A stretch of DNA of 64,000 nucleotides from Pseudoduganella rivuli (GCF_009674485.1 NZ_WKJJ01000022.1:1-64000), one strand, 5' to 3'. Shown: positions 9,379-18,798, counted from the first letter of the stretch. Notes: generated by a model from the sequence alone, not told the origin. Translations and numbers: made by a program.

Positions 9379-10182
9379 ATGAAACGAGTGATTTTCAACC
9401 AGAAGGGTGGCGTCGGCAAATCCACCATCGCGGTCAACCTGGCCGCCATTGCGGCCAACCGCGGCAAAAAAACGCTGCTGATCGACCTTGACCCGCAATG
9501 CAATTCGAGCCGCTACCTGCTGGGCGAGGCGGCCAAGGAGATCACCCCCACGATCGCGGGCTATTTCGAGCAAACCCTGAATTTCATGGTGTTTTCGCTG
9601 TCCGCGCGCGGCTATGTGCATGAAACGGGTTTCGACAACCTGTCACTGGTGCCGTCGCACCCGGAAATCGGCGAACTGCAATCGAAGCTGGAATCGCGCC
9701 ACAAGATCTACAAGCTGCGCGACGCGCTGTCCGAATTGGAAAAAGAGTACGAGGAAATCTTCATCGATACGCCTCCCGCCTACAACTTCTTTACGCAATC
9801 GGCGCTGATCGCGGCCGACACGTGCCTGATCCCGTTCGACTGCGACGATTTCTCGCGCCAGGCGCTGTACACATTGATGAACAATGTGGGTGAAATCAAG
9901 GCCGACCATAACCAGGCGCTGGACATCGAAGGCATTATCGTCAACCAGTTCCAGCCGCGCGCCAACCTGCCGCAGCGCATGGTCGACGAATTGCTGGCCG
10001 AAGGCTTGCCGGTGCTGAACAGCAAACTGTCGAGTTCCATCAAGGTGCGCGAATCGCACGAGCGCCGCCTGCCGATGATCCATCTGGATGCGCGCCACAA
10101 GCTGTCGCAGGAATTCGAAGCGCTGTACGACGAACTGGAAGCGGCGCAAGCCGCCGCCTCGAAGAAACGCAAGCGCGGCTGA
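9379..10182 (+). CDS. ParA-family ATPase
   Basis: A 267-residue protein starting MKRVIFNQKGGVGKSTIAVN, with the deviant Walker A motif (KGGVGKST, residues 9-16) that marks ParA/MinD-type dimerising ATPases, followed by LLIDLDPQ and later FIDTPPAYNFF. ParA-type proteins position plasmids, chromosome regions or protein complexes. No parB or parS-like repeat sits beside it, so it may be an orphan ParA acting on a protein cargo or a chromosome-partition accessory. A GTG lies one codon upstream, but ATG 9379 is better placed after GGGGCAGG. It ends in a basic KKRKRG tail. Convergent with the next gene, 3 bases apart. Confidence 0.8.
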   Translation: MKRVIFNQKGGVGKSTIAVNLAAIAANRGKKTLLIDLDPQCNSSRYLLGEAAKEITPTIAGYFEQTLNFMVFSLSARGYVHETGFDNLSLVPSHPEIGELQSKLESRHKIYKLRDALSELEKEYEEIFIDTPPAYNFFTQSALIAADTCLIPFDCDDFSRQALYTLMNNVGEIKADHNQALDIEGIIVNQFQPRANLPQRMVDELLAEGLPVLNSKLSSSIKVRESHERRLPMIHLDARHKLSQEFEALYDELEAAQAAASKKRKRG

Positions 10183-10185
10183 GCT

Positions 10186-11361
10186 TCACGACGCTCCGCC
10201 AAATTCTCCCACATAGCGCGCGCGGGGCCGGATCATTTGGCGGCCATCGGCGCGCTGTTCCAGCGCATGGGCGATCCAGCCCGCCGTGCGCGCCATCGCC
10301 AGCAGCGCCAGCGTGGCGCCGTCCGGTAATCCCAGCACCAGTTCCAGTGCGGCCAGCGCGAAGTCCGAGCTCGGCTGCGCCCGCGGCGTGGCGCCGGCGC
10401 GCGCCGCCAGCGCCGCATAGGGCGCGCACGCCGGGCCGTCATGCGCTTGCAGCCTCGCCATCAGGTACGCGGCGCGGATATCGCCATCCGGGTATAGCGG
10501 GTGGCCAAAGCCCGGTGTCATCGCTGTCACGGCGGCGCTACCTGGCGCCGCCGCTTCGCGCAGCAGCACGGCCTTGGCCAACGCGTAGTGGCCGCCATGC
10601 TCGGGGCCGGACAGCGCGGCAAGGCCCGCGCACAGCACCAGCGGCAACGCCGCGCCGCTCGACGCCGCGCAGCGCACGGTGAACGCGGAATTGTTCAGTT
10701 CATGGTCGGCCAGCACGACCAGCGCGGCGCGCAGCACGTCGGCCGCCGCACTGCCGAGTCCCCACGCAGTGGCGGCTTGCTGGTGCAGCGGCTGTTCGCT
10801 GGCCGGTGTACCCAATAGCAGGCTGGCCGTCAGGCGCAGCAGCGCCATGGGATCGGCCTCCATCTCCTCGGTGGCAAACAGGGGCAGCAGCGCCATGGCG
10901 CGCGGTAGCGGAGCCAGCGAGGAGGCTGCCTTGAACAGCGCATCCTGGCTACCGGTCGCAGGCGTGACCGGGCGCTGTGCGCTGCCCGCCGCGCCGTCCC
11001 CCAGCCACGGCTGCCACAGCAAGGTCGCGGCCTGTTCCAGCGTCGCCTGGTCCGCCATCCGGCACGCATCGGTCCCCCGGTAATACAGCCGCCCGCCATC
11101 CACGTGCGCAATGCGCGTTTCCAGCACCGGCACGCCCCAGCTCAATGCTGCCGCCACCGCATGGCCGGCGCGCTTGCCGTCGCCGCGCCGGGCGGCCAGG
11201 CGCAGCACGTCGTCGTGCGCATAGCGCTTCGCGCGGACGCCACTGTCGCTGCTGGACGACAGCAAACCCCGGCTTACGTACGAATACAGGGTGGCGGGGC
11301 TGACGCCGAGGATGGCCGCCGCTTCGCGCGCCGTGATTGTTTTGTTCATAAATTTATTCAT
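10186..11361 (-). CDS. citrate synthase-like protein with N-terminal helix-turn-helix
   Basis: A protein of about 391 residues. The first 60 residues hold a MerR/excisionase-type helix-turn-helix (AREAAAILGVSPATLYSYVS). The rest is a citrate synthase fold with all three catalytic residues: His in DHELNNSAF, His in GFGHPLYPDGD and Asp in PSSDFALAALE. The ending RPRARYVG is also typical of citrate synthases. It could condense acetyl- or another acyl-CoA with an oxo acid, or be a DNA-binding sensor that uses the fold to bind acyl-CoA; the sequence cannot decide. Two ATGs (11361, 11349) are possible and neither has a clear ribosome-binding site. Divergent from the MFS gene. Confidence 0.75.
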   Translation of the reverse strand: MNKFMNKTITAREAAAILGVSPATLYSYVSRGLLSSSSDSGVRAKRYAHDDVLRLAARRGDGKRAGHAVAAALSWGVPVLETRIAHVDGGRLYYRGTDACRMADQATLEQAATLLWQPWLGDGAAGSAQRPVTPATGSQDALFKAASSLAPLPRAMALLPLFATEEMEADPMALLRLTASLLLGTPASEQPLHQQAATAWGLGSAAADVLRAALVVLADHELNNSAFTVRCAASSGAALPLVLCAGLAALSGPEHGGHYALAKAVLLREAAAPGSAAVTAMTPGFGHPLYPDGDIRAAYLMARLQAHDGPACAPYAALAARAGATPRAQPSSDFALAALELVLGLPDGATLALLAMARTAGWIAHALEQRADGRQMIRPRARYVGEFGGAS

Positions 11362-11437
11362 ATTGATTCGCCGGATCAAGATTGACCCCGTGGCGACGCA
11401 CCGCCAGACTGGCTGCACATTGTCTGGAGATTATTCT

Positions 11438-12700
11438 ATGCATAAGCTCAACCGGGTTGCAACGCCTGATACAGCAACGAGTTCCGCGCGCAAAATCCCC
11501 ATGCTGCAGCCATTGCGGCATGCCCGCTTCCGCCAGCTGTGGCTGGCCAGCCTGGTGTCGAATCTCGGCACGTGGACGCAGACCTTCGCGGCGGCGTGGC
11601 TGGTGGCATCCGGCGATCCGTCGTCCCACATGACGGCGCTGGTGCAGGCGGCCGCTTGCGCGCCGATGCTGGTGTTTGGCTTGCTGGCCGGCGTGGTGGC
11701 CGATGCCGCGCCGCGCGCGCGGCTGCTGTTGGCCGTCAATGCGTTCAGGGCGCTGGCCGCCGCATTGATGGCGGTGCTGGCGGCCGGCGGGCAGGCGTCC
11801 GCGTGGTCGGTACTGGCGCTGGTGTTCATGATGGGGACGGCACAGGCATTCATGTGGCCCGCATGGCATGCCGTCACGTCGCTGCTGGTGGCGCCGGACG
11901 AAGTCGAGGCGGCGGCCACGCTGAATAACCTCAGCTACAACGTCGCCGCCACGGCCGGCCCGGCGCTGGGCGGCGCACTGTTCGCGTGGTGCGGCGCGGC
12001 GCCGCTGTTTGCCTTTACCGCATTGTCGATGACGGGCTTGCTGGCCGTGTATTACGCATGGCAGCGCAGCCCGGACGCGCCGCGCGCGGGCGCCACCGTC
12101 AGCATGGACGCCTTCCGAGCCGGGCTGCGTGCCGCGTTCGGCGCGGCGGACTACCGCCGCCTGCTGCGCCACACCGCGTGTGCGCTGTTTGGCGCGGTGG
12201 CATTCATGGCGCTGCTGCCGCTGTATGTGCGCGACGTGTTGCAGCGGGAAGCGGGCATGTATGGCGGCCTGATGGCGTTGCTCAGCGCCGGCGCCATTGC
12301 CGCGCCGTTCGTGCTGCCGGCGTTGCGCGTCCGTTATCCGCGCCATGTGCTGGTGGCCGTTTCGCTGGCGCTGTTTGGCGCGATGCTGGCCACGTTGCCG
12401 CTGGTGCGCCATCCGGCCCTGCTGGCGCCGCTGGTGATGGCGGGCGGCATGGCGTGGGCAGCGATGATCTCGACCCTGAACGGCGCCGCGCAATCCGCGT
12501 TTCCATCGTCGGTGCGGGCCCGCACCTTGTCCGTCTACCTGCTGGCGATGGCGCTGGGACAGACCGTGGGCAGCGCCGCATGGGGCGTGGTGGCGGAATG
12601 GCTGGGGGTGTCGCCGGCGCTGGCGCTGGCCGGCACGGTGCTGCTGCTGTACGCGGCATGCGGTTTGCGCCGCGCCATTCCTGCAACTATGGCACAGTAG
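11438..12700 (+). CDS. MFS transporter (MFS_3/EntS-like exporter)
   Basis: A 420-residue inner-membrane protein with about 12 hydrophobic helices, starting after a short cytoplasmic tail. The segment LRHARFRQLWLASLVSNLGT is typical of the MFS_3 group (enterobactin exporter EntS and relatives), which usually export small molecules. The substrate is unknown. The frame is open further upstream, but ATG 11438 has a GGAG site 9 bases ahead. It shares a 76-bp divergent promoter region with the citrate synthase-like gene, which carries a DNA-binding domain and may control both. The alpha/beta hydrolase follows after 24 bases. Confidence 0.8.
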   Translation: MHKLNRVATPDTATSSARKIPMLQPLRHARFRQLWLASLVSNLGTWTQTFAAAWLVASGDPSSHMTALVQAAACAPMLVFGLLAGVVADAAPRARLLLAVNAFRALAAALMAVLAAGGQASAWSVLALVFMMGTAQAFMWPAWHAVTSLLVAPDEVEAAATLNNLSYNVAATAGPALGGALFAWCGAAPLFAFTALSMTGLLAVYYAWQRSPDAPRAGATVSMDAFRAGLRAAFGAADYRRLLRHTACALFGAVAFMALLPLYVRDVLQREAGMYGGLMALLSAGAIAAPFVLPALRVRYPRHVLVAVSLALFGAMLATLPLVRHPALLAPLVMAGGMAWAAMISTLNGAAQSAFPSSVRARTLSVYLLAMALGQTVGSAAWGVVAEWLGVSPALALAGTVLLLYAACGLRRAIPATMAQ

Positions 12701-12724
12701 CGGGATCGTCATTTCGGAGCTGGC

Positions 12725-13483
12725 ATGATGGTGGAACTGCAAGGCTATGGCCGCCTGCATTATGAATGGATAGACGGACCGCAACAGCGTCCCGTGCTGG
12801 TATTCCTGCACGAGGGACTGGGCTGTACGGCCATGTGGAAAGATTTCCCCGCACGCCTGTGCGCACTGGCCGGTTGCCCGGGGCTGGTGTATGACCGGCT
12901 GGGCTACGGCCTGTCCGACCCACTGACCAGGGCGCGCAGTGTGCATTACCTGCACGAATACACGCTGATCGAATTGCCGGCGGTATTGGAACGCCTGCTG
13001 CCAGCGCGGCCCTACATCGTCATCGGCCACTCCGACGGCGGCAGCATCGCGCTGCTGCATGGCGCCGCGCAACCGGCCAATTTGCTGGGCGTGCTGACGG
13101 AAGCGGCCCACGTGTTCGTCGAAGACGTCACCCTGGCCGGCATCCGCACCGCGCTCGATGCGTGGGAAGCAGGCAAGCTGCGGGGCCTGGAACGCTATCA
13201 CGGCGACAAGACCGGCGCCATCTTCCACGCGTGGGCCGACACGTGGCTGACGCCCGCTTTCTCGCAGTGGAATATCGAAGGCGTGCTGGCGTCGATCGCA
13301 TGCCCTGTGCTGGCCCTGCAGGGCGAGGGCGACCAGTACGGCACGGCGGCGCAACTGGCGTCCATCGCATCGCGTGCCCCGCGCGCGATGGAGCACATGC
13401 TGCCGGATTGCGGCCATACGCCGCACCTTGACAATCCGGACGCCACGCTGGCGGCCATGGCCGCCTTTATTTCCCGGCTTTGA
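12725..13483 (+). CDS. alpha/beta hydrolase
   Basis: A 252-residue cytoplasmic protein with an alpha/beta-hydrolase fold. It has an oxyanion-region motif (FLHEGLGC), nucleophile elbow GHSDGG with Ser103, an acid candidate in QGEGDQYG and catalytic His in CGHTPHLDNP. No signal peptide. The substrate cannot be predicted; esterases and C-C hydrolases share these motifs. GGAG lies 5 bases before ATG 12725, and a second ATG follows directly. It is probably transcribed with the MFS transporter. Confidence 0.8.
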   Translation: MMVELQGYGRLHYEWIDGPQQRPVLVFLHEGLGCTAMWKDFPARLCALAGCPGLVYDRLGYGLSDPLTRARSVHYLHEYTLIELPAVLERLLPARPYIVIGHSDGGSIALLHGAAQPANLLGVLTEAAHVFVEDVTLAGIRTALDAWEAGKLRGLERYHGDKTGAIFHAWADTWLTPAFSQWNIEGVLASIACPVLALQGEGDQYGTAAQLASIASRAPRAMEHMLPDCGHTPHLDNPDATLAAMAAFISRL

Positions 13484-13502
13484 TCTGCGCCCGGGTGCGT
13501 CA

Positions 13503-13531
13503 CCGTTGCCGCGCATACGATGCGGCAACGG
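13503..13531 (+). promoter_or_regulatory. perfect hairpin overlapping the ribosome-binding site of the M15 peptidase gene
   Basis: A perfect 10-bp stem (CCGTTGCCGC at 13503-13512, GCGGCAACGG at 13522-13531) with a 9-base loop. The right arm takes in the first two bases of the Shine-Dalgarno GGAGG (13530-13534), 6 bases before ATG 13541. It could lower translation until unfolded, or end the transcript of the upstream hydrolase. There is no T-run, which favours the former. Confidence 0.55.
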
Positions 13532-13540
13532 AGGTGCGCC

Positions 13541-14275
13541 ATGGTCCTGTATTCGCTGCTGCTGTTCCTGTGCGCCGGCATGGCGGGCGCCTTGCTGGCT
13601 TTTCCCGCCGCGCGCGACATACTGGCGCTCGCGGTCCGCGCCATCGGCATGCGCCTGCACGCGCGCCACGCAGCGGCGGCGGTGGCATCCGTCACGCTGC
13701 TGGGCGGCTTGCCGCTCGCGGCATGGCTGGTGTCCGATGCCGGTGGTGACGAATCGCCGGGTGAGCAGGCCTACCACCCCGTCAACCTGCAAGTGGCGCA
13801 ATTGCTGGACGGCGAACACCTGGCGCCGCCGCAGCCGTTGCCGCCGCTGGCTTTTACCACGGCCGAAGTGACGCTGGTGCGCCCCATGCTGGCCGGGGCC
13901 AGCCGCGACTGGGCGCTGCTCGACGATGGTTTCAGCCAGCGCCTGCTGCAAGTGTTCCGCATCATGCGCGAACAGCATGGCTATGACATGGCGCTGCTGG
14001 AAGGCTACCGCTCGCCGCAGCGGCAGGACCAGCTGGCGGCCGCCGGGCCGCACGTGACCAGCGCCCGCGCTTACCAGAGTTACCACCAGTTTGGCCAGGC
14101 AGCCGATTGTGCGTTTGTCCGCAGCGGCAAGCTGGTGATTTCCGAACGCGATCCCTGGGCCATGCGCGGTTACCGGCTGTATGGCGAAACCGCCGAAGCG
14201 GTGGGGTTGAAATGGGGTGGGCGGTGGGCCATGATGGACTTTGGCCACGTTGAATTGCGTGCCATTGGGAATTAA
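13541..14275 (+). CDS. M15-family peptidoglycan peptidase, TagX-like (T6SS-associated)
   Basis: A 244-residue protein with hydrophobic segments at about 3-22 and 47-65, then a periplasmic domain with the M15 zinc-peptidase signature: SYHQFGQAADCAF (the SxHxxGxAxD metal site) and FGHVEL for the last His ligand. M15 enzymes cut peptide bonds in peptidoglycan cross-links. The related TagX of Acinetobacter is a T6SS-linked peptidoglycan endopeptidase thought to open the wall for assembly. Position directly upstream of tssM suggests the same job here (inference). ATG 13541 is chosen over an in-frame ATG at 13520 because of the strong GGAGGTG site just before it. Confidence 0.8.
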   Translation: MVLYSLLLFLCAGMAGALLAFPAARDILALAVRAIGMRLHARHAAAAVASVTLLGGLPLAAWLVSDAGGDESPGEQAYHPVNLQVAQLLDGEHLAPPQPLPPLAFTTAEVTLVRPMLAGASRDWALLDDGFSQRLLQVFRIMREQHGYDMALLEGYRSPQRQDQLAAAGPHVTSARAYQSYHQFGQAADCAFVRSGKLVISERDPWAMRGYRLYGETAEAVGLKWGGRWAMMDFGHVELRAIGN

Positions 14276-14289
14276 TTGCGCTGACGCAA
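14276..14289. promoter_or_regulatory. palindrome TTGCG-N4-CGCAA upstream of tssM
   Basis: TTGCGCTGACGCAA begins directly after the stop of the M15 gene. The same TTGCG-N4-CGCAA pattern recurs in the tssL/TPR-lipoprotein intergenic region at 19652-19665. A shared operator for the T6SS locus is possible. The rest of the 81-base gap before tssM holds nothing else I can support. Confidence 0.35.
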
Positions 14290-14356
14290 GTAGCCTGAAT
14301 GTGACAACTGGCAACATTGGACACTCGCCGGTCCGGCGCTTCCAAGCGGGCATGCC

Positions 14357-17300
14357 ATGTTGCGACGACTGTGGACCTTCCTGGCGGACAGCCGCCACCT
14401 TGCCATCCTGTGTTTTGCCGCGCTGGCCGCGTATGCGGTGCTGGGCGCCGAGTCGCTGCGGGCCGCGGCGCTATGGGGCGGTCTGATTGCCGTGCTGGCG
14501 TTGATGACGTGGGCCGCATGGCGGCTGTGGCGCTGGTGGCGCGGATGGCGTGAAAGCCGGCAAGGCGCCGCCGCATCGGCAATATCCGCAGCGGCGCCGG
14601 TGGACGCGCCGCTGTCTCCGCCGCCGCTGCCCGATAACGCCGCCGCGCAGGCGCTGCGCAACAGCGTGCAGGATGCGGTCGCCATGCTGCGCGGTTCGCG
14701 GATGGGCAAGCTGGCCGGCGCGCGCGCCTTGTACGAGTTGCCGTGGTGCCTGGTGATCGGCAGTGCGGGGGCGGGCAAGAGCTGCGCGATCCGCCACTCC
14801 GGCCTGCAGTTCCCGTTCGAAGCGGGGCAAGTGGAGCATGCGCCGGGCGGCACGGCGCAACTGGACTGGTACTTTGCACGCGAAGGTATCGTGCTCGATA
14901 CGGCGGGACGCTACGCGGCCGATGAGGGCAGCCGCGATGAATGGCGCGGCTTGCTGGATTTGCTGAAGAAGCACCGGCCCCGCGCGCCGGTGAACGGCGT
15001 GGTGGTGGCCGTCGATGTCGACGAATTGCGCGGCGATCCGGACGGCGCGTGGCAACTGGCGCGCAGCCTGCGCCTGCGCATGCAGGACATGGTGGAGCGG
15101 CTGGAAGTGTTTGCGCCTGTGTACGTGCTGTTTACCAAAGCCGACCACATTGCGGGTTTCAGCGAATTCTTTGCGCAGGCCGACCACGGCGAACGCGAAC
15201 GCGCGTGGGGCGCCACCATGCCTTATAAACGCCGCGCCGCCGTGCGCGAAGTGCTGGCGTTCTTCGATCATGCCTATGACGGGCTGGTGGAAGGCATCAA
15301 GGAAATGGGCGTGGCGATCCTGGCGCAGCCGCGCTGCGGCGCGCCGGAGCCGGGTGTCCTCGCTTTCCCGCTGGAGTTCATGGCGCTGCGGGCCGCCGCA
15401 CGCGCCTTTGTGGCGGCATTGTTTGAAGATAACCCGTTCCAGGACGGCCTCGTGTTCCGGGGATTCTACTTTGCCAGCGCGCTGCGCGACGGCGTGCCGC
15501 CGAACAGCCAGTCGCGCCGCATCGCCGAGCGCTTTGCGCTGGCGTGGCAGGAACCGCAACCGTGCGCGCAGCCCGGGCCCGACCTCGGCGCCAAGCGCGG
15601 CTACTTCCTGCTGCAATTGTTCCGCGACGTGATCTTCGCCGACCGCGCGCTGGTCACGCACTACGCGAGCCGCAATGCGATGCGGCTGCGCTACGTGGCG
15701 TTTGGCGCGGCCCTGCTGGTGCTGGGCGCGCTGCTGGCCGGCTGGACGTGGTCGTATCAGGCCAACCTGCGCCTGATCGGGCAGGTGCAGGCCGACCTGG
15801 ACAAGGCGCAGCGCTTGCAGGCGGGACGCCATGATTTGCAGTCGCGGCTGGAGGCGCTGGAAGTGCTGGAAGCGCGCATCGCGCAACTGGAAAAGCTGCG
15901 CCGCGACACACCGTGGGAAACAGGACTGGGCCTGTACCAGGGCGAGGCGCTGGAACGCAAGCTGCGCAACGAGTATTTCAGCGGCGCGCGCGACGTGATG
16001 CTGTTGCCGGCGGCGGTCAGCCTGGAAGCGCAACTGGCCGCGCTGGGAGCCGAGGCTGCCGGGGGCAGCGCCGCCGATGACGGCTATAACGCGCTGAAGG
16101 CATACCTGATGCTGGCCGAGCCCGCGCGCGCGGAAAGCGCGCACCTGAACGACCAGCTCGCGCGGCACTGGCGCGCGTGGCTGGAATCGCGCCAGGGCGC
16201 CATGCCCCGTGAGCAGATGATCCGCAGCGCGGAGCGCCTGCTGGCGTTTTATACGGCGCAATCGGCCGACCCCGCGTGGCCCCGCATCGCGCCCCGGCTG
16301 GCGCTGGTGGAACAGGCCCGCAATGCGCTGCGCGGGGCCGTGCGGGGCATGCCGGCGCGCGACCGCGTATATGCGGCGATCCGCGCCCGTGCCGGCACGC
16401 GCTTCCCGTCCATGACGGTGGCGCGCATCGTGGGGCCGGAAGACCAGGCGCTGGTGGCGGGCAGCCACGCGGTGCCGGGTGCGTATACGCGGGAAGCGTG
16501 GCGGCAATATGTGGACGCCGCCATCCGGGACGCGGCCAATGGCGAATTGCAAAGCCGCGACTGGGTGCTGAAGGCGGACAACCGAGATGACCTGAGCCAG
16601 GAAGGCAGTCCCGAGCAGGTGCGCAAGGCGCTGGTGGAACGCTACAAGAAGGATTACATCGAACACTGGCGGCAATTCCTGCAGGGCGTGGCGGTGGCGG
16701 ACATGCAGGGTGTCGCGGGGGCCGCGGCGGCGATGCAGCGGCTGGGCGACCCGCAACTGTCGCCGTTATTGAAAGTACTGGCCGTGGCGCATGAGCAGAC
16801 CGCGTGGGACGCCCCATTGCCGGCCAACAGCGACAGCAGCTGGTCCGGCTGGATGGCGGGCGAAGTGCGGCGGCGCGCGGCCGCATGGAGCGGCTCCATG
16901 CCGTTGTCGGCGGCATCGCCTGACGCCGTAGTGTCGCCGGGCGCGATTGCGCGCGAACTGTCGCTGCTGGGTCGGCTGTTCGCGGCGCAGGGCGACGGCG
17001 CGTCGCTGGCGCAGGGCTATGTGGCGGCGCTGTCGAAGCTGCGTGCGCGCCTGATCCAGGTGCGGAACCAGGGCGACGCGGGTCCGGGCGCCCACCTGCT
17101 GATGCGGCAAACGCTGGAAGGCAGCGGTTCCGAGCTGGCCGATGCGCTGCGCCACATCGACGAGCAAATGCTGGCCGGGGCCAACCCGGAACAATTGCTG
17201 GTGCTGCGGCCATTGCTGGTGCGGCCGCTGATGCAGGTGTTTGCCGCGCTGGTGGGACCGGCCGAAGGGGAAATCAACAAGACATGGCAAGAGCAGGTGG

Positions 17301-18037
17301 CCGCGCCGTTCAACCGCGCGCTGGCGGGAAAATATCCGTTCACGCCGGGCGCGCGGGTGGAAGCGGGCGCCGGCGAAATCGCCGAATTCTTCGGGCCGTC
17401 CGGCGTCATTGCGAAATTCGTCGCGGCCACGATCGGGCCGCTGGCCGTGCGGCGCGGCGACGTGCTGGCGCCGCGCACGTGGGCGGACATGGGCATCACG
17501 CTGACGCCGCAGGCGGTGGCGCAATTGCCGGCATGGATCGCGCCGCCCGGCGCCGGCGGCATGGGGCAGGGCGCGGCGCAAACCGTGTTCCAGCTGATGC
17601 CGCAGGCGTCGTCCGACGTGGCGGAGTTCACGGTGGAAATCGACGGCCAGCAATTGAAGCACAAACTGCCCGCAGTACAGGCGCCGCAGTGGCACGGCAT
17701 GGTGCATCCGGGACCGGAAGGCGGCGTGCCGGGCGCCCGCATCTCGGCGGTCACGAAGGATGGCCGCACGGTGGAATTGTTCAATGAAGCGGGGCAGTTC
17801 GGCCTGAAACGCATGATCGACGCGGCGGTGCGCGAACGCAAGGATGGCGGCGTGCACGGCTTGCGCTGGAGTGCCGGCGGGGTGACGGTGGCGCTGGATT
17901 TGAAGGTGGTCAGCAGCCCGGAATCCGGCACGGAAGGAGAGAGGGGCAAGCAGGGCCTGGTTGGCCTGAAATTGCCTGACGTGGTCGTCGGCCGCGATTC
18001 CACTGCCCTGGCGGTGGCCCCGGCGTCCAAACCTTGA
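14357..18037 (+). CDS. tssM: T6SS inner-membrane subunit TssM (IcmF)
   Basis: A 1226-residue protein, the usual TssM length. Two hydrophobic segments occur at about 14-32 and 38-58, then a cytoplasmic GTPase-like domain with Walker A GSAGAGKS (135-142), DTAG (181-184) and LFTKADHI (258-265). A third transmembrane helix spans about 446-466, and the large periplasmic IcmF domain follows. TssM forms the trans-envelope channel with TssL and the lipoprotein TssJ; no tssJ lies in this window. An intact Walker A suggests nucleotide binding. The start ATG at 14357 has only a weak GCGGG ahead. The OmpA-like gene follows at once. Confidence 0.95.
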   Translation: MLRRLWTFLADSRHLAILCFAALAAYAVLGAESLRAAALWGGLIAVLALMTWAAWRLWRWWRGWRESRQGAAASAISAAAPVDAPLSPPPLPDNAAAQALRNSVQDAVAMLRGSRMGKLAGARALYELPWCLVIGSAGAGKSCAIRHSGLQFPFEAGQVEHAPGGTAQLDWYFAREGIVLDTAGRYAADEGSRDEWRGLLDLLKKHRPRAPVNGVVVAVDVDELRGDPDGAWQLARSLRLRMQDMVERLEVFAPVYVLFTKADHIAGFSEFFAQADHGERERAWGATMPYKRRAAVREVLAFFDHAYDGLVEGIKEMGVAILAQPRCGAPEPGVLAFPLEFMALRAAARAFVAALFEDNPFQDGLVFRGFYFASALRDGVPPNSQSRRIAERFALAWQEPQPCAQPGPDLGAKRGYFLLQLFRDVIFADRALVTHYASRNAMRLRYVAFGAALLVLGALLAGWTWSYQANLRLIGQVQADLDKAQRLQAGRHDLQSRLEALEVLEARIAQLEKLRRDTPWETGLGLYQGEALERKLRNEYFSGARDVMLLPAAVSLEAQLAALGAEAAGGSAADDGYNALKAYLMLAEPARAESAHLNDQLARHWRAWLESRQGAMPREQMIRSAERLLAFYTAQSADPAWPRIAPRLALVEQARNALRGAVRGMPARDRVYAAIRARAGTRFPSMTVARIVGPEDQALVAGSHAVPGAYTREAWRQYVDAAIRDAANGELQSRDWVLKADNRDDLSQEGSPEQVRKALVERYKKDYIEHWRQFLQGVAVADMQGVAGAAAAMQRLGDPQLSPLLKVLAVAHEQTAWDAPLPANSDSSWSGWMAGEVRRRAAAWSGSMPLSAASPDAVVSPGAIARELSLLGRLFAAQGDGASLAQGYVAALSKLRARLIQVRNQGDAGPGAHLLMRQTLEGSGSELADALRHIDEQMLAGANPEQLLVLRPLLVRPLMQVFAALVGPAEGEINKTWQEQVAAPFNRALAGKYPFTPGARVEAGAGEIAEFFGPSGVIAKFVAATIGPLAVRRGDVLAPRTWADMGITLTPQAVAQLPAWIAPPGAGGMGQGAAQTVFQLMPQASSDVAEFTVEIDGQQLKHKLPAVQAPQWHGMVHPGPEGGVPGARISAVTKDGRTVELFNEAGQFGLKRMIDAAVRERKDGGVHGLRWSAGGVTVALDLKVVSSPESGTEGERGKQGLVGLKLPDVVVGRDSTALAVAPASKP

Positions 18038-18051
18038 GTTTCGGAGGAAGC

Positions 18052-18786
18052 ATGAAACACACGTTGATATTGTCCGCGCTGTTTTGCATGCCGCTCCGTG
18101 CGCAGGTCGTGGCGTCCGGCACGGTACCGGACCACGCCACGCGCGACGCCATCATACAGCGCCTGCAAACGCTGTATGGCGCGGGCGCCGTCACGGACCG
18201 GATCACCGTCGGGCCCGTGCTGGCGCCGCCCGGCTGGCACGCGCAAGTGCAAAAGCTGCTGGGACCCGGTATCAGGGCGGTGGGCAAGGGCGAGCTGAAA
18301 GTCGAGGGCAGCGCCGTCAGTGTGCGCGGCGAAGTGGCCAGCGACGCCGTGCGCGCGCAGACAGGCAAGGAATTGTCCGCCGCCATGGCGCCCGGCTATG
18401 CGCTGCGCACGGAATTGCGCGTGGCGCAGGGCCAGCAAATGCTGGACGCCGTGCTGGCGCAGCGCATCATTGAATTCGACAGCGGGCAGGCGACATTGCG
18501 GCCGTCGGGGATGGCGATCCTCGACGAGATGGCGGCCGTCATCCTGAAATTGAACGGCGCGAAAATCGACGTGTCGGGGCACACGGACAACGTGGGGCAG
18601 CGCATGGCGAATATCGCGCTGAGCCAGGCCCGGGCGCAGGCCGTGCGCGACTACCTGGTGGGCAAGGGCGTGAATGCCGCTTCGGTGGCGGTGTCGGGGC
18701 TGGGACCGGACCGGCCGGTGGCCGATAACGGCAGCGCGGAGGGCCGCGCGCGCAACCGCCGGATCGAATTCAGGGTGGCCGGGTGA
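18052..18786 (+). CDS. OmpA-family peptidoglycan-binding protein of the T6SS locus
   Basis: A 244-residue protein with a short signal peptide (MKHTLILSALFCMPLRAQ), a BON-like middle (KVEGSAVSVRGEVASD) and a C-terminal OmpA domain (about 135-244) with VSGHTDNVGQ, LSQARAQAVRDYL and RARNRRIEFRV, the residues that grip diaminopimelate in peptidoglycan. T6SS loci often carry such a wall anchor (TagL or an OmpA extension of TssL) to fix the membrane complex. Here TssL lacks this domain and the anchor is a separate soluble protein. A frame opens at 18034, overlapping tssM, but GGAGGA before ATG 18052 and the signal peptide decide the start. Confidence 0.85.
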   Translation: MKHTLILSALFCMPLRAQVVASGTVPDHATRDAIIQRLQTLYGAGAVTDRITVGPVLAPPGWHAQVQKLLGPGIRAVGKGELKVEGSAVSVRGEVASDAVRAQTGKELSAAMAPGYALRTELRVAQGQQMLDAVLAQRIIEFDSGQATLRPSGMAILDEMAAVILKLNGAKIDVSGHTDNVGQRMANIALSQARAQAVRDYLVGKGVNAASVAVSGLGPDRPVADNGSAEGRARNRRIEFRVAG

Positions 18787-18798
18787 CGCCGCGGCGGT

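Noticed and set aside
9379..10182. Plasmid partition locus (parAB/parS)
   Set aside because: There is no parB-like gene or repeated parS-like sites nearby; neighbours are chromosomal.
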